From an uncultured Blautia sp. (GTDB lineage Bacteria > Bacillota > Clostridia > Lachnospirales > Lachnospiraceae), in NCBI GenBank assembly GCA_934364795.1, contig CAKRMK010000014.1, positions 1 to 64,000 on the forward strand: DNA of 64,000 nt. The letters are read 5' to 3'. This document shows positions 26,751-34,222 of the stretch, one piece after another. The notes under the pieces were generated by a model. That model worked only from the letters and a program-made list of their open reading frames with translations. It was not told the DNA's origin and made no database searches. The position numbers and the translations under genes are program-made. Each line of letters opens with the position of its first letter. The first letter of the stretch is position 1.

Positions 26751-27485
26751 ATGGCAGAAAAAAGAATCCGGAATTTAAATCCGGAAGAGATTGAGTGCCG
26801 TGTAGGTGCAATCATGGAGCAGGGGATTACTCTGCTCCTTTATAAAAATGCAAGGGTAGACCAGACCATACTGGACGAAGTGTTTGGAATCTGCGGATGG
26901 CAGAGACGGCATAATATGATCGGAAATGAACTGTACTGTATCCTCAGTATCTGGGATGATGAGAAAAAACAGTGGGTTCAGAAGGAAGATGTAGGAACAG
27001 AAAGCGACTATGAAAAGGCGAAAGGTGCCGCATCGGACTCTTTTAAACGGGCCTGCTTTAATATTGGAATTGGACGGGAGCTGTATTCGGCTCCTTTTAT
27101 TTATATTCCCATAAATAAAGTGCGGATGGGCGAAAAGAATGGGAGAAAGTCTGTGAAGGACAGCTTTTCTGTGAAGATGATACAGACCTCTGCCGATAAG
27201 GTGATCACAGCACTGGAGATTGTAAACCAGAGAAGTGAAAAGGTGTTTAGCTATCAGATGTCAGAAGCAGCTTCCATACAAGTGGCAGATTCTGAGGGTG
27301 AGAAAGAGCAAGTCCAGAGAATATCAGAGAGGGAAATTCAGATCTTGTATGCGGAGCTTGGAAGAACCGGGGTTACGATGCAGCAGATCCTGAAAAGGTA
27401 TGAAATCGCATCCATACAGGAACTGGACCAGGTGACTTATAAGAGAGCACTCAATGGCCTGAAACGGACGAAAAATGCAGCATAA
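26751..27485 (+). CDS. Rad52/Rad22-type single-strand annealing protein
   Basis: 244 residues. The N-terminal half has the Rad52-family core (GAIMEQGITLLLYKNARVD, FGICGWQRRH, and GAASDSFKRACFNIGIGREL). Such proteins anneal complementary single strands, working with the YqaJ nuclease directly upstream. The C-terminal ~60 residues hold a helical segment (SEREIQILYAELGRTGV) resembling a small DNA-binding module. The spacing of 21 bp to the nuclease supports one functional pair. Confidence 0.85.
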   Translation: MAEKRIRNLNPEEIECRVGAIMEQGITLLLYKNARVDQTILDEVFGICGWQRRHNMIGNELYCILSIWDDEKKQWVQKEDVGTESDYEKAKGAASDSFKRACFNIGIGRELYSAPFIYIPINKVRMGEKNGRKSVKDSFSVKMIQTSADKVITALEIVNQRSEKVFSYQMSEAASIQVADSEGEKEQVQRISEREIQILYAELGRTGVTMQQILKRYEIASIQELDQVTYKRALNGLKRTKNAA

Positions 27486-27512
27486 AACAAAGAAAATGGA
27501 GGAGAAATCAAT

Positions 27513-28412
27513 ATGGATTATAAAAAATTTGTGGAAGAACTGGTAAAGGAAATCGGGAAAGAAACAGGATTAAGAGTGGAATTTTGTGCAGCGGATGAAG
27601 AGAAAACACAGGATTGTATGAATGTGTACACGAATGAAAATGGAAAGCTTCGATTGCTGACAGAGAAGATATATTGCAAAATGAAAACAGAGGGGAAAAC
27701 GCTCTCTGAGGTTGTACAGGCAGTCAAACAGTCAACTGATGATTTCCTGAAAATGGGAATCTCAGGTAAGCTGAAACAGCTGCAGTGTTATGAGCAGGTA
27801 AAAGACAAGCTTTTTATCAGACTGCTTAATGTGGAGAAAAATAAGGAAGAACTGGGAAATTCCCTTTACAAACAGAATGGGGAAATTGCATTGACTTTAT
27901 ATATGAAGATTTCCAATGAGGACGGAAAGCTTACGAGTTGTAAAGTACCTTTAAGCTATGTCGAGAAATGGCCTGTAAAGAAAGAGACTGTTTTTGAGGA
28001 AGCTATGAAAAATACCATGTCGATGATGCCGCCAAGAGTATGCGAATTATTGAAATTGGTTCTGAATCCGGCTTATGAGGGAGAGGATATCTATGCTTCT
28101 GACTATATTCCGGAAAAAGGCGGGATAGGAAACTGTATGAGTACAAGTTCAAAAACAAATGGGGCAGTGGCAATCTTTTATCCAGGAGTTGCAAAGACAT
28201 TCTGTCATAAGCTTGGGGCAGATGGCTTGTATCTGGTATTTACAAGTGTTCATGAGGTGATGATTCATGATGAGGAAAGTGTGGAGCCTGAAAATTTGAA
28301 AACAATTCTGGAAGAGACAATAGAAGAAGCAATCCCGGAAGAGGATGTGCTTACCAGACATATTTATCACTATGATCTGAAATCAGACCAGATCGAAATG
28401 CTAGCGGCATAG
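27513..28412 (+). CDS. DUF5688 family protein, copy 2
   Basis: 299 residues, paralogous to 23278-24231. Shared blocks include ELLKLVLNPAYEGEDIY, GNCMSTSSKTNGAVAIFYPG and LYLVFTSVHEVMIHD. The N-terminal halves have diverged strongly. Function unknown. The SD ATGGAGGAG precedes ATG. Last gene of the module before a 284-bp gap. Confidence 0.8.
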   Translation: MDYKKFVEELVKEIGKETGLRVEFCAADEEKTQDCMNVYTNENGKLRLLTEKIYCKMKTEGKTLSEVVQAVKQSTDDFLKMGISGKLKQLQCYEQVKDKLFIRLLNVEKNKEELGNSLYKQNGEIALTLYMKISNEDGKLTSCKVPLSYVEKWPVKKETVFEEAMKNTMSMMPPRVCELLKLVLNPAYEGEDIYASDYIPEKGGIGNCMSTSSKTNGAVAIFYPGVAKTFCHKLGADGLYLVFTSVHEVMIHDEESVEPENLKTILEETIEEAIPEEDVLTRHIYHYDLKSDQIEMLAA

Positions 28413-28696
28413 TGTTACAAGTGAGTTTCTGGCTGGTGATTTTCGGATGACCGGGATCACCAGCTAGGAATGTAAGATCAAAAAGGTATCAAATCTAACG
28501 ACCGTCAGATCTGGAACGGTATATACCGTGGCAAAGCTAGTGGAAAGGGTTACTTTTGATACTTTTTTTTACAACGTCAGTTTTGATACAGATGTAGCAC
28601 TGAGGTTTATAAAATTTTCAGATTTAGGTAATTTCTTTTCATGGAAATACCGTATGGATTATGATATATTAAGTATAGAAGAAACGGATATAGGAG
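28413..28696. other. Intergenic gap with an inverted repeat
   Basis: Contains a hairpin CTGGCTGGTGAT/ATCACCAGCTAG (about 28430-28468) without a T run, then AT-rich sequence with a TATATT at 28664 that could be the -10 of the next gene. A 61-codon GTG frame at 28528 has no SD and is not supported. Confidence 0.4.
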
Positions 28697-29659
28697 GTGT
28701 CGAAAACGGCTGAGAAAAACAACATAAAACCGGATACCATACTAAAGACATTTTGGCGGGATAATGATCATTTCGCAGATTTATTTAATGCAGCGTTATT
28801 TGATGGAGAACAGGTACTGAACCCTGCTGATCTCATGGAAGTAGATACAGATGTTTCCTCCATGGTGAAATTTAACAACCATGCAGAGACGGTTCAGAAA
28901 GTCCTGGACGTGGTGAAGAAAACAGCCTATGGTGTGGATTTTGTAATCTGGGGGCTGGAGAACCAGAGTAAAATCCACTATGCAATGCCTTTACGGCATA
29001 TGATCGGGGATTCCTTTTCGTATCTGAAGGAATACAACGAGATTGCAGCCAGGAACAAGGCTGAGAAAGGGTTTGAGTCTTCTGATGAATTCCTTTCCAA
29101 CTTAAAGAGGACAGACAGGCTTCATCCAGTGATAAGCCTGTGCGTATATTATGGGGAGAAAGAATGGGACGGACCGTTCTGTCTGGCAGATATGCTGGAA
29201 ATCCCGGAGAAGCTGAAACCATTGGTATCTGATTATAAAATGAACCTGCTTCAGTTAAGGAAAAGCGGATCGCTGAGATTCCATAATCCAGATGTGGACA
29301 CGGTATTTGATGTAAGCCGTTCTATTTATGAGAAAGACTTCCAGAAGATCAATACAGTATATAAAGAAAAGGCGATACCAGCAGAACTTGGAGTCGTGAT
29401 CGGAGCAATCACAGAATCCCAGAAACTGATTAACCATGCTTTGCAATCAGAGAAAAAAGGAGGGCAGATTTATATGTGTGGTGCATTAGAGGAATTGGTA
29501 AACGAGGGTGTCGAGCGTGGCAAACAGGAAGGAATTTTAGCTAATATCAGAATCTGCAAAAATTTAAATGCCAGCAAAGCTGATACAATTAAAAATATTG
29601 CAAAAGAATTTTCGTTGCCAGAAGAGAAAGCAGTGGAATATGTAGAAAAATATTGGTAG
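28697..29659 (+). CDS. Rpn-family recombination-promoting nuclease / putative transposase
   Basis: About 320 residues of the PD-(D/E)XK Rpn/PDDEXK_2 family (KPDTILKTFWRDNDHFADLFN, then DFVIWGLENQSKIHYAMPLR with the catalytic Glu-X-Gln/Lys strand). These DNA nucleases stimulate recombination-linked sequence spread. The start is odd. The only standard codon in frame is GTG 28697, which overlaps the SD TAGGAGG; codon 28706 is ACG, followed by GCT GAG and placed 8 bp after the SD, exactly where family members start MAE. An ATG-to-ACG change is the simplest reading. The gene may be weakly translated. Confidence 0.8.
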   Translation: MSKTAEKNNIKPDTILKTFWRDNDHFADLFNAALFDGEQVLNPADLMEVDTDVSSMVKFNNHAETVQKVLDVVKKTAYGVDFVIWGLENQSKIHYAMPLRHMIGDSFSYLKEYNEIAARNKAEKGFESSDEFLSNLKRTDRLHPVISLCVYYGEKEWDGPFCLADMLEIPEKLKPLVSDYKMNLLQLRKSGSLRFHNPDVDTVFDVSRSIYEKDFQKINTVYKEKAIPAELGVVIGAITESQKLINHALQSEKKGGQIYMCGALEELVNEGVERGKQEGILANIRICKNLNASKADTIKNIAKEFSLPEEKAVEYVEKYW

Positions 29660-29687
29660 GCATAAAATATTGCCAGAGTTGAATGTG

Positions 29688-29720
29688 GAGCAGAATCTAT
29701 AACGGTTCTGCTCTAATTTT
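29688..29720 (+). terminator. Intrinsic terminator after the Rpn gene
   Basis: GAGCAGAA/TTCTGCTC stem followed by TAATTTT; it lies 27 bp before the recombinase start. Confidence 0.8.
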
Positions 29721-29746
29721 GTTTATAGCAGAAAGGAAATAATAAA

Positions 29747-30484
29747 ATGAAAGTCTATGGGTATTGTAGAATTTCTACATCCAAGCAATCAATGGAGCGG
29801 CAGATCAGAAATATCAAGCTGGCATATCCAGACGCAGTTATTGTAAAAGAAACATACACAGGAACGAAAATACAGGGACGAAAAGAATTTGAAAAGCTGC
29901 TCAAAATAGTTTCTACTGGTGATACGCTGGTCTTTGACTCGGTATCTCGCATGAGCCGTACTGCACAGGAGGGGTACGAAATGTACCAGAAACTATATAA
30001 CCAAGGAGTATCCCTGGTATTTTTGAAAGAACCTCATATAAATACAAGCACTTATCAACAGGCAATGGAAAATCAGTTGTCCGTAAATGTAAAAACAGGC
30101 GATCAAGCTTCTGAAGAATTATTGTCTGGTATATTCGGTGCTCTTAACCGATATATGCTGAATCTTGCAAAAAGGCAGATTCAGCTTGCCTTTGAACAGG
30201 CAGAGAAAGAAGTTACCGATTTACACCAAAGAACACGTGAAGGAATCCAGACTGCGAAACTAAATGGAAAGCAGATAGGATTGCCTTGCGGAACAAAGTT
30301 GATTACTGAGAAGTCCGTGAAATCAAAGGAAATGATACAAAAATATAGTCGGGACTTTTCTGGTGGATTGAATGATGCAGAGTGTATCAAGCTTATTGGA
30401 ATATCAAGAGGAAGTTATTACAAGTACAAGCGTGAACTGAAAAATATGTACATGTCAGATACTTCCAAAAGTATTCGGGAATAA
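29747..30484 (+). CDS. Serine recombinase (resolvase type)
   Basis: 245 residues. The catalytic domain begins KVYGYCRISTSKQS with the nucleophile Ser near residue 10. LVFDSVSRMSRTAQEGY supplies the conserved Arg region. The C-terminus has a helix-turn-helix (GISRGSYYKYKREL). Small enough to be a resolvase/invertase rather than a large serine integrase. The element already has a tyrosine integrase, so this enzyme more likely resolves multimers or inverts a segment. SD AAAGGAAA. Confidence 0.9.
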   Translation: MKVYGYCRISTSKQSMERQIRNIKLAYPDAVIVKETYTGTKIQGRKEFEKLLKIVSTGDTLVFDSVSRMSRTAQEGYEMYQKLYNQGVSLVFLKEPHINTSTYQQAMENQLSVNVKTGDQASEELLSGIFGALNRYMLNLAKRQIQLAFEQAEKEVTDLHQRTREGIQTAKLNGKQIGLPCGTKLITEKSVKSKEMIQKYSRDFSGGLNDAECIKLIGISRGSYYKYKRELKNMYMSDTSKSIRE

Positions 30485-30581
30485 ATCCAACATAATCTAG
30501 TGTGTTCCAATATGGTCTAAGATGTACCAAGGTTTCAAAACAGATTCATAATGTACATAATCTTTGGAAAGGTGGGATAAT

Positions 30582-30755
30582 ATGTTGGATAATACACCAG
30601 ATACACTTACATTGAAAGAGCTTGAAGAACTTTTGCAAATTGGAAAAACTTCCGCATTGAGGCTTGTAAACGAAGGCAGACTCGCAGGTCATAAGATCTG
30701 TGGAAAATGGATATTCCTTAAGGAAGATATCCTGGAGTACATTAAAAATAGTTGA
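30582..30755 (+). CDS. MerR/excisionase-like helix-turn-helix protein
   Basis: 57 residues consisting of one winged helix: LTLKELEELLQIGKTSALRLV, then a basic wing GRLAGHKICGKWIFLKEDI. This matches the DNA-binding domain family used by excisionases and small element regulators. ATG 30582 follows GAAAGGTGGGA; ATG 30564 upstream has no SD. It sits between the recombinase and the convergent mobilisation genes. Confidence 0.75.
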   Translation: MLDNTPDTLTLKELEELLQIGKTSALRLVNEGRLAGHKICGKWIFLKEDILEYIKNS

Positions 30756-30763
30756 TGTTGCTG

Positions 30764-30796
30764 AGGCAAGGGAAGGCGTTTCCTTGCCTTATTTTA
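30764..30796. terminator. Terminator between convergent genes
   Basis: AGGCAAGGGAA/TTTCCTTGCCT stem with a 4-nt loop and TATTTT after it on the plus strand. Confidence 0.8.
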
Positions 30797-30807
30797 GCTG
30801 GCTCCGT

Positions 30808-31317
30808 TTAAAGCTGTAGGTCACGATGTATATATGGATAGTAATGCTTATGAATGGCATTTACTAAACTGAGAATGTTTTGTTTTATTTCTTTTAATTC
30901 TGATTTGGAAGTATGCAATTTTTTTCCTGTTTGAAAACTTACTGAATTGATTGCATAGTGAATATGCAGATTGTCAGTATCATTATGAATAGCGAAAAAT
31001 ATCTGATATTCATTAGAAAATTGCTGTGCGATAGAATCCGCAAGCTCTATTGCACAAATGCGATTGAATCTGTAGTCTTTCGGGAAAGATATAATCATAT
31101 GATACATCCTTCGTTTAGAATTTTTCTTATAGTACTTTTGTACCTGTATCATCTGATGTGGAGCCTTTTGGTAACTGGTACTGACACCATAAGCGTTACG
31201 ATAATAGACTTTTTGTTTATGGTGTTTGCCATGTCCGGAAATGTAGGCAATTAGTTGTTCGATATCCTTGTCACGGGGATAAGTATGCTGTTTAATATGA
31301 ATTACAATTTTTCCCAT
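30808..31317 (-). CDS. Relaxase, MOB-P-like catalytic domain only
   Basis: 169 residues. The metal-binding triad motif is clear in HNDTDNLHIHYAINSV (HxDxxNxHxH), with an earlier YHMIISFPKDY strand. The conserved Tyr that nicks oriT should be near the N-terminus. Most relaxases of this class carry a long C-terminal extension and exceed 300 residues; this one stops soon after the catalytic domain, so it is either a minimal form or truncated. It overlaps the MobC-like gene by 16 bp. It would nick the element's oriT so that a helper's channel can export a strand. Confidence 0.8.
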   Translation of the reverse strand: MGKIVIHIKQHTYPRDKDIEQLIAYISGHGKHHKQKVYYRNAYGVSTSYQKAPHQMIQVQKYYKKNSKRRMYHMIISFPKDYRFNRICAIELADSIAQQFSNEYQIFFAIHNDTDNLHIHYAINSVSFQTGKKLHTSKSELKEIKQNILSLVNAIHKHYYPYIHRDLQL

Positions 31318-31574
31318 AATTTGTCGACCTCCTGTTCAAGAACGGGATCGTTATCGTAGGCTTCCAGTATGTAATTTAGGATATCCTGAACCTGGCATAG
31401 GATTTGGGGGAGCGAGCCGCAGATATTCTTACTGTTTGATAGTATGGTACATTTACGTATATAATCCGACATATCCATATTCATATCGGAAGCATTCTTC
31501 TGAAGTAGTATCTTTTCCTTTGGAGATACTCGTATGTTGATTTGTTCTGTCTTGTTAGATCTTTTGAGTTTCAT
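31302..31574 (-). CDS. MobC-like relaxosome accessory protein
   Basis: 90 residues. A basic ribbon-helix-helix start (KTEQINIRVSPKEKILLQ) and the DMSDYIRKCTI helix match MobC-type proteins that bind oriT and help the relaxase. It is the first gene of a two-gene unit with the relaxase. SD AGGAGGA precedes ATG 31574. Confidence 0.78.
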   Translation of the reverse strand: MKLKRSNKTEQINIRVSPKEKILLQKNASDMNMDMSDYIRKCTILSNSKNICGSLPQILCQVQDILNYILEAYDNDPVLEQEVDKLWEKL

Positions 31575-31928
31575 AATAAAATCCTCCTTCTATATACTTA
31601 TAGTATTATATATAACAGGATTCGCAAAAAAATAATTGCTGTGAAATCCTGTTTTTTTATATGCGAGTGTATGTAGAACGTGCCAGAGTCGGAAACGTTG
31701 CAAAATTTTTGTATATACATTCGCTTTAGTAGAATGTAATAGCTGGAAATAAAATTCTATTCAGAACCGGAAAAAAGGAGCAAATTATTTGTATTTATGA
31801 GACGTATGTGTGAAATGGTGGGAAATTTCCCATTTTTTTGAAGAAAGAGATATTAAATGTTGTATTTGTTTATGGTAATATAGAGTTATTATAAGGTAAT
31901 TGTGTCTTTCATTGGGAGGAGGAATAAG
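31575..31928. other. Gap upstream of mob genes, candidate oriT
   Basis: An inverted repeat AACAGGATT/AATCCTGTT (31614-31622 and 31645-31653) lies 40 bp upstream of the MobC-like start, the usual place for an oriT hairpin. It is followed by T7, so a terminator for leftward genes is the alternative. The rest is AT-rich and includes the promoter of the Sel1 gene; no gene is seen. Confidence 0.4.
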
Positions 31929-33191
31929 ATGGAGTCAGAAAATATATTTAAAAGTGCTATAGCAGTTGTGTGTAACGATTTAGGATTGCTGCAAAAAGAA
32001 TTGGCAAATTTTCTTGTGATAAGTACAGGAGGATTATCAAAATATAGCGAGCTACCCTATAAATGGAGAAGGATTGATAATCGCAGAGTGATATTACTTA
32101 TATTATATTTCGGGGAGAATTCAGTATCGTCTTATGATGCGTTTAAAAAGAGACTTAACCAAGAAGTTTCTATTAATCTACAGGCAGAGGAAGATATAAG
32201 GAAGAAATTTGAGGAAGCACGAGAAAAGGCATTCAAAATTGTGAGAGAAAGATTGGAGGACTTGGATAAAGATAAAGTGAGAGCGACGAATGCGGAGAGA
32301 AAAAAATTTCGTGAGAGAATATCTTTAAAATTTCCAAAGCAAGTAGAAATATATGAGAAGGGAAAAGAAACGGGAGAAATTGAGGTAAAAGTAGACAGTA
32401 CGTTATCGGAGAATCAAATAGTTGCAGAAGCAGACAGTGTATTGGCAGAGGATCAAACCGATGTAGAAGCGGACAGTGTATTGGCGGAGAATCAAACTGC
32501 TGCAGAAGCAGACAGTGTATTGGCAGAGGATCAAACCGCTGTAGAAGCGGACAGTGTATTGGCAGAGAATCAAACAGTTGCAGAAGCAGACAGTGTGTTG
32601 CCAGAGAATCAAACAACTGTAGAAGCAGATAATGGATTAATGGAAAAACAAGCAGTTGAGAGCGTGCAGAATAATAAAACAGACGAAGCTTCGGAAGCGA
32701 TACCGTTAGATGAATATTCCCAGGTGCAACGGGAGGCTGAAAAAGAATATAAGGCTGCATGTGTAATGACGACACATGACGAAGAATACATACAACATAT
32801 GCTACGAGCTGCTGAATTGGGGCATCGGGATGCAAAATATTATCTGGGAGTTGCGTATATGGATGGGGATAACGTAATTCGAGATCCAGAAAAAGCTGTG
32901 ACATATTTTTTTGAAGCTGGAAAAATGGGATCTATTAATGCAGTTTATAAATTGAAAATATGTTATGCCGAGGGAATTGGCGTTGAAAAAAATGAAAGAA
33001 ACGCAACATGGCTGTTGAGGATTCTTAGAAAAAATCACTATCAACCAGACAGCCCTACAGTAGATATTAGCTTAGATCCAAAGGTAAAATTAGCAAATAA
33101 TTATAAAAAGGAATTTAAGGAGTTTATTCCTAAAACACTGAATGATAGAAAACTTCAAGAACTTATTTTAACATGGAAAAATAAAATTTGA
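31929..33191 (+). CDS. Sel1-repeat protein with XRE-like head and variable tandem repeat
   Basis: 420 residues. The first ~60 residues (GLLQKELANFLVISTGGLSKY) look like a helix-turn-helix. A charged helical section follows (FRERISLKFPKQVEIY), then 13-residue repeats EADSVLAENQTxV at about 157-237, then two Sel1-like helical repeats (AELGHRDAKYYLGVAYMDG and MGSINAVYKLKICYAEGIG). Sel1 repeats bind partner proteins. No signal peptide, so it acts inside the cell. ATG 31929 has SD GGGAGGAGG; an earlier ATG at 31902 lacks one. A shorter diverged relative lies at 48221-48623. Function unknown. Confidence 0.8.
   Translation: MESENIFKSAIAVVCNDLGLLQKELANFLVISTGGLSKYSELPYKWRRIDNRRVILLILYFGENSVSSYDAFKKRLNQEVSINLQAEEDIRKKFEEAREKAFKIVRERLEDLDKDKVRATNAERKKFRERISLKFPKQVEIYEKGKETGEIEVKVDSTLSENQIVAEADSVLAEDQTDVEADSVLAENQTAAEADSVLAEDQTAVEADSVLAENQTVAEADSVLPENQTTVEADNGLMEKQAVESVQNNKTDEASEAIPLDEYSQVQREAEKEYKAACVMTTHDEEYIQHMLRAAELGHRDAKYYLGVAYMDGDNVIRDPEKAVTYFFEAGKMGSINAVYKLKICYAEGIGVEKNERNATWLLRILRKNHYQPDSPTVDISLDPKVKLANNYKKEFKEFIPKTLNDRKLQELILTWKNKI
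32395..32640 (+). repeat. Tandem 39-bp coding repeat (about six units)
   Basis: Unit encodes ADSVLAE(N/D)QT(x)(V/A)E. Units alternate between two slightly different versions (AENQT and AEDQT), which suggests that pairs of units were duplicated together. The repeat is in frame, so copy number can change without breaking the gene. Confidence 0.85.
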
Positions 33192-33203
33192 AATTACAAG
33201 AAG

Positions 33204-33246
33204 GAGCCTTTAATTCTAAAGTGGTGGAATTAAAGGCTCTTATTTT
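33204..33246 (+). terminator. Intrinsic terminator after the Sel1 gene
   Basis: Perfect 13-bp stem GAGCCTTTAATTC/GAATTAAAGGCTC with TTATTTT after it. Confidence 0.9.
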
Positions 33247-33667
33247 GACTTTGTAGCATAAACAGGTATGGAACATATGCCGATTGCGTAGCGTATTTTA
33301 CTACGGAAACTTGTGGTTGCCGTTTAATGTGTATTGTGGAAACTGCGGAAATTAGCGGTTTCCGTAGATAGTACTATGCGGAAATTTTGAGTTGTAATAG
33401 TTGTAACTAATTAAATTGATAGTATAGTAAACGTATGATAGAATCAAATCATCAATCAGGGATACCTTATGGCAGGATATGTAATATATCCGTAGGCTGA
33501 ACTGATTGTGCAGGATGTGAATATCTTATTGAGAAGGGATTGTCCTAGCAGAAAAACTTCGCTTCATAATAAGAAAGTTCAGTTCTGCTGAAAATAACGA
33601 GCGCTCAGATTTATTTTCAAAATAAAATTTTGTACCACAATAACCATTGTAGAAGGAGGAAAAAATT
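33247..33667. other. Noncoding region, candidate replication origin
   Basis: Holds a distant inverted repeat CTACGGAAAC/GTTTCCGTAG (33301-33310 and 33358-33367) with several GCGGAAA or GTGGAAA copies between the arms, followed by a very AT-rich stretch, then ATATCC/GGATAT inverted repeats. It lies directly before the coiled-coil and ATPase genes. Repeated short motifs plus AT-rich DNA next to a Rep-like ATPase suggest an origin used by the excised circle. No reading frame of note. Confidence 0.35.
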
Positions 33668-34168
33668 ATGGAAGCTAATAATGAGTTAAACAAAGACGAA
33701 ATTAACTGGGAGGATGCTTACGGCGACCAGTGCAAACTGTACAAAAAAACGAAGAAAAAGCTAAAAAAGAATCGCCACAAGATTAAGCAGCTAAAGAAGG
33801 CAAAAAAGGATGCCTGTGGTTTCGAGAAGCGTCAGGTAAATAAGAAGCTTCTAAAACACCAAAAGCAGGAAAAAGTGCTTCGGGATGAAGTTAAGGCGTT
33901 AAAAAAGGTTCTTTATACTACGAAGAACGAGTTGTCAAAACAACAGATGGAGAACCAGCAACTGAAAACGCAATCATTGTATGAGAACCAGATCATTGAA
34001 CTGAAGGCGCAAATGAAAAGCCGTGATCAGATTACAATGATGTTGTTACAAGAAGCTCTGCCAGGACTGGTAGATAAGTATTGGAAACATGGCGGTTCTT
34101 CCAACGGCAGAAAATCCAAGTCAATAGTTGATGATGTACCTTTCAAAATTACTGATTTGGATGAGTAA
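33668..34168 (+). CDS. Lys-rich coiled-coil protein
   Basis: 166 residues, very basic in the first 90 (KKTKKKLKKNRHKIKQLKKA), with heptad-like coiled-coil character and a short globular end (PGLVDKYWKHGGSSNGRKS). No family recognised. It begins after GAAGGAGG and sits 54 bp before the replication ATPase, so a role as a DNA-binding replication accessory is possible but unproven. Confidence 0.65.
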   Translation: MEANNELNKDEINWEDAYGDQCKLYKKTKKKLKKNRHKIKQLKKAKKDACGFEKRQVNKKLLKHQKQEKVLRDEVKALKKVLYTTKNELSKQQMENQQLKTQSLYENQIIELKAQMKSRDQITMMLLQEALPGLVDKYWKHGGSSNGRKSKSIVDDVPFKITDLDE

Positions 34169-34222
34169 AAAATACATATGGTGGCTGGAAAATCCCAGCC
34201 ACCAGGACTAGGAGGTGCCAAG

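Noticed and set aside
28528..28713. 61-codon GTG frame upstream of the Rpn gene
   Set aside because: No SD, unusual composition, and it overlaps the Rpn start region; the sequence reads better as a promoter gap.
32395..32640. CRISPR-like array
   Set aside because: Repeat units are contiguous with no unique spacers and are in frame within a coding region; no cas genes nearby.
32233..32904. Long antisense frame over the Sel1 gene
   Set aside because: It is open only because the 39-bp repeat is also stop-free in that frame; Leu/His-rich product, no SD.
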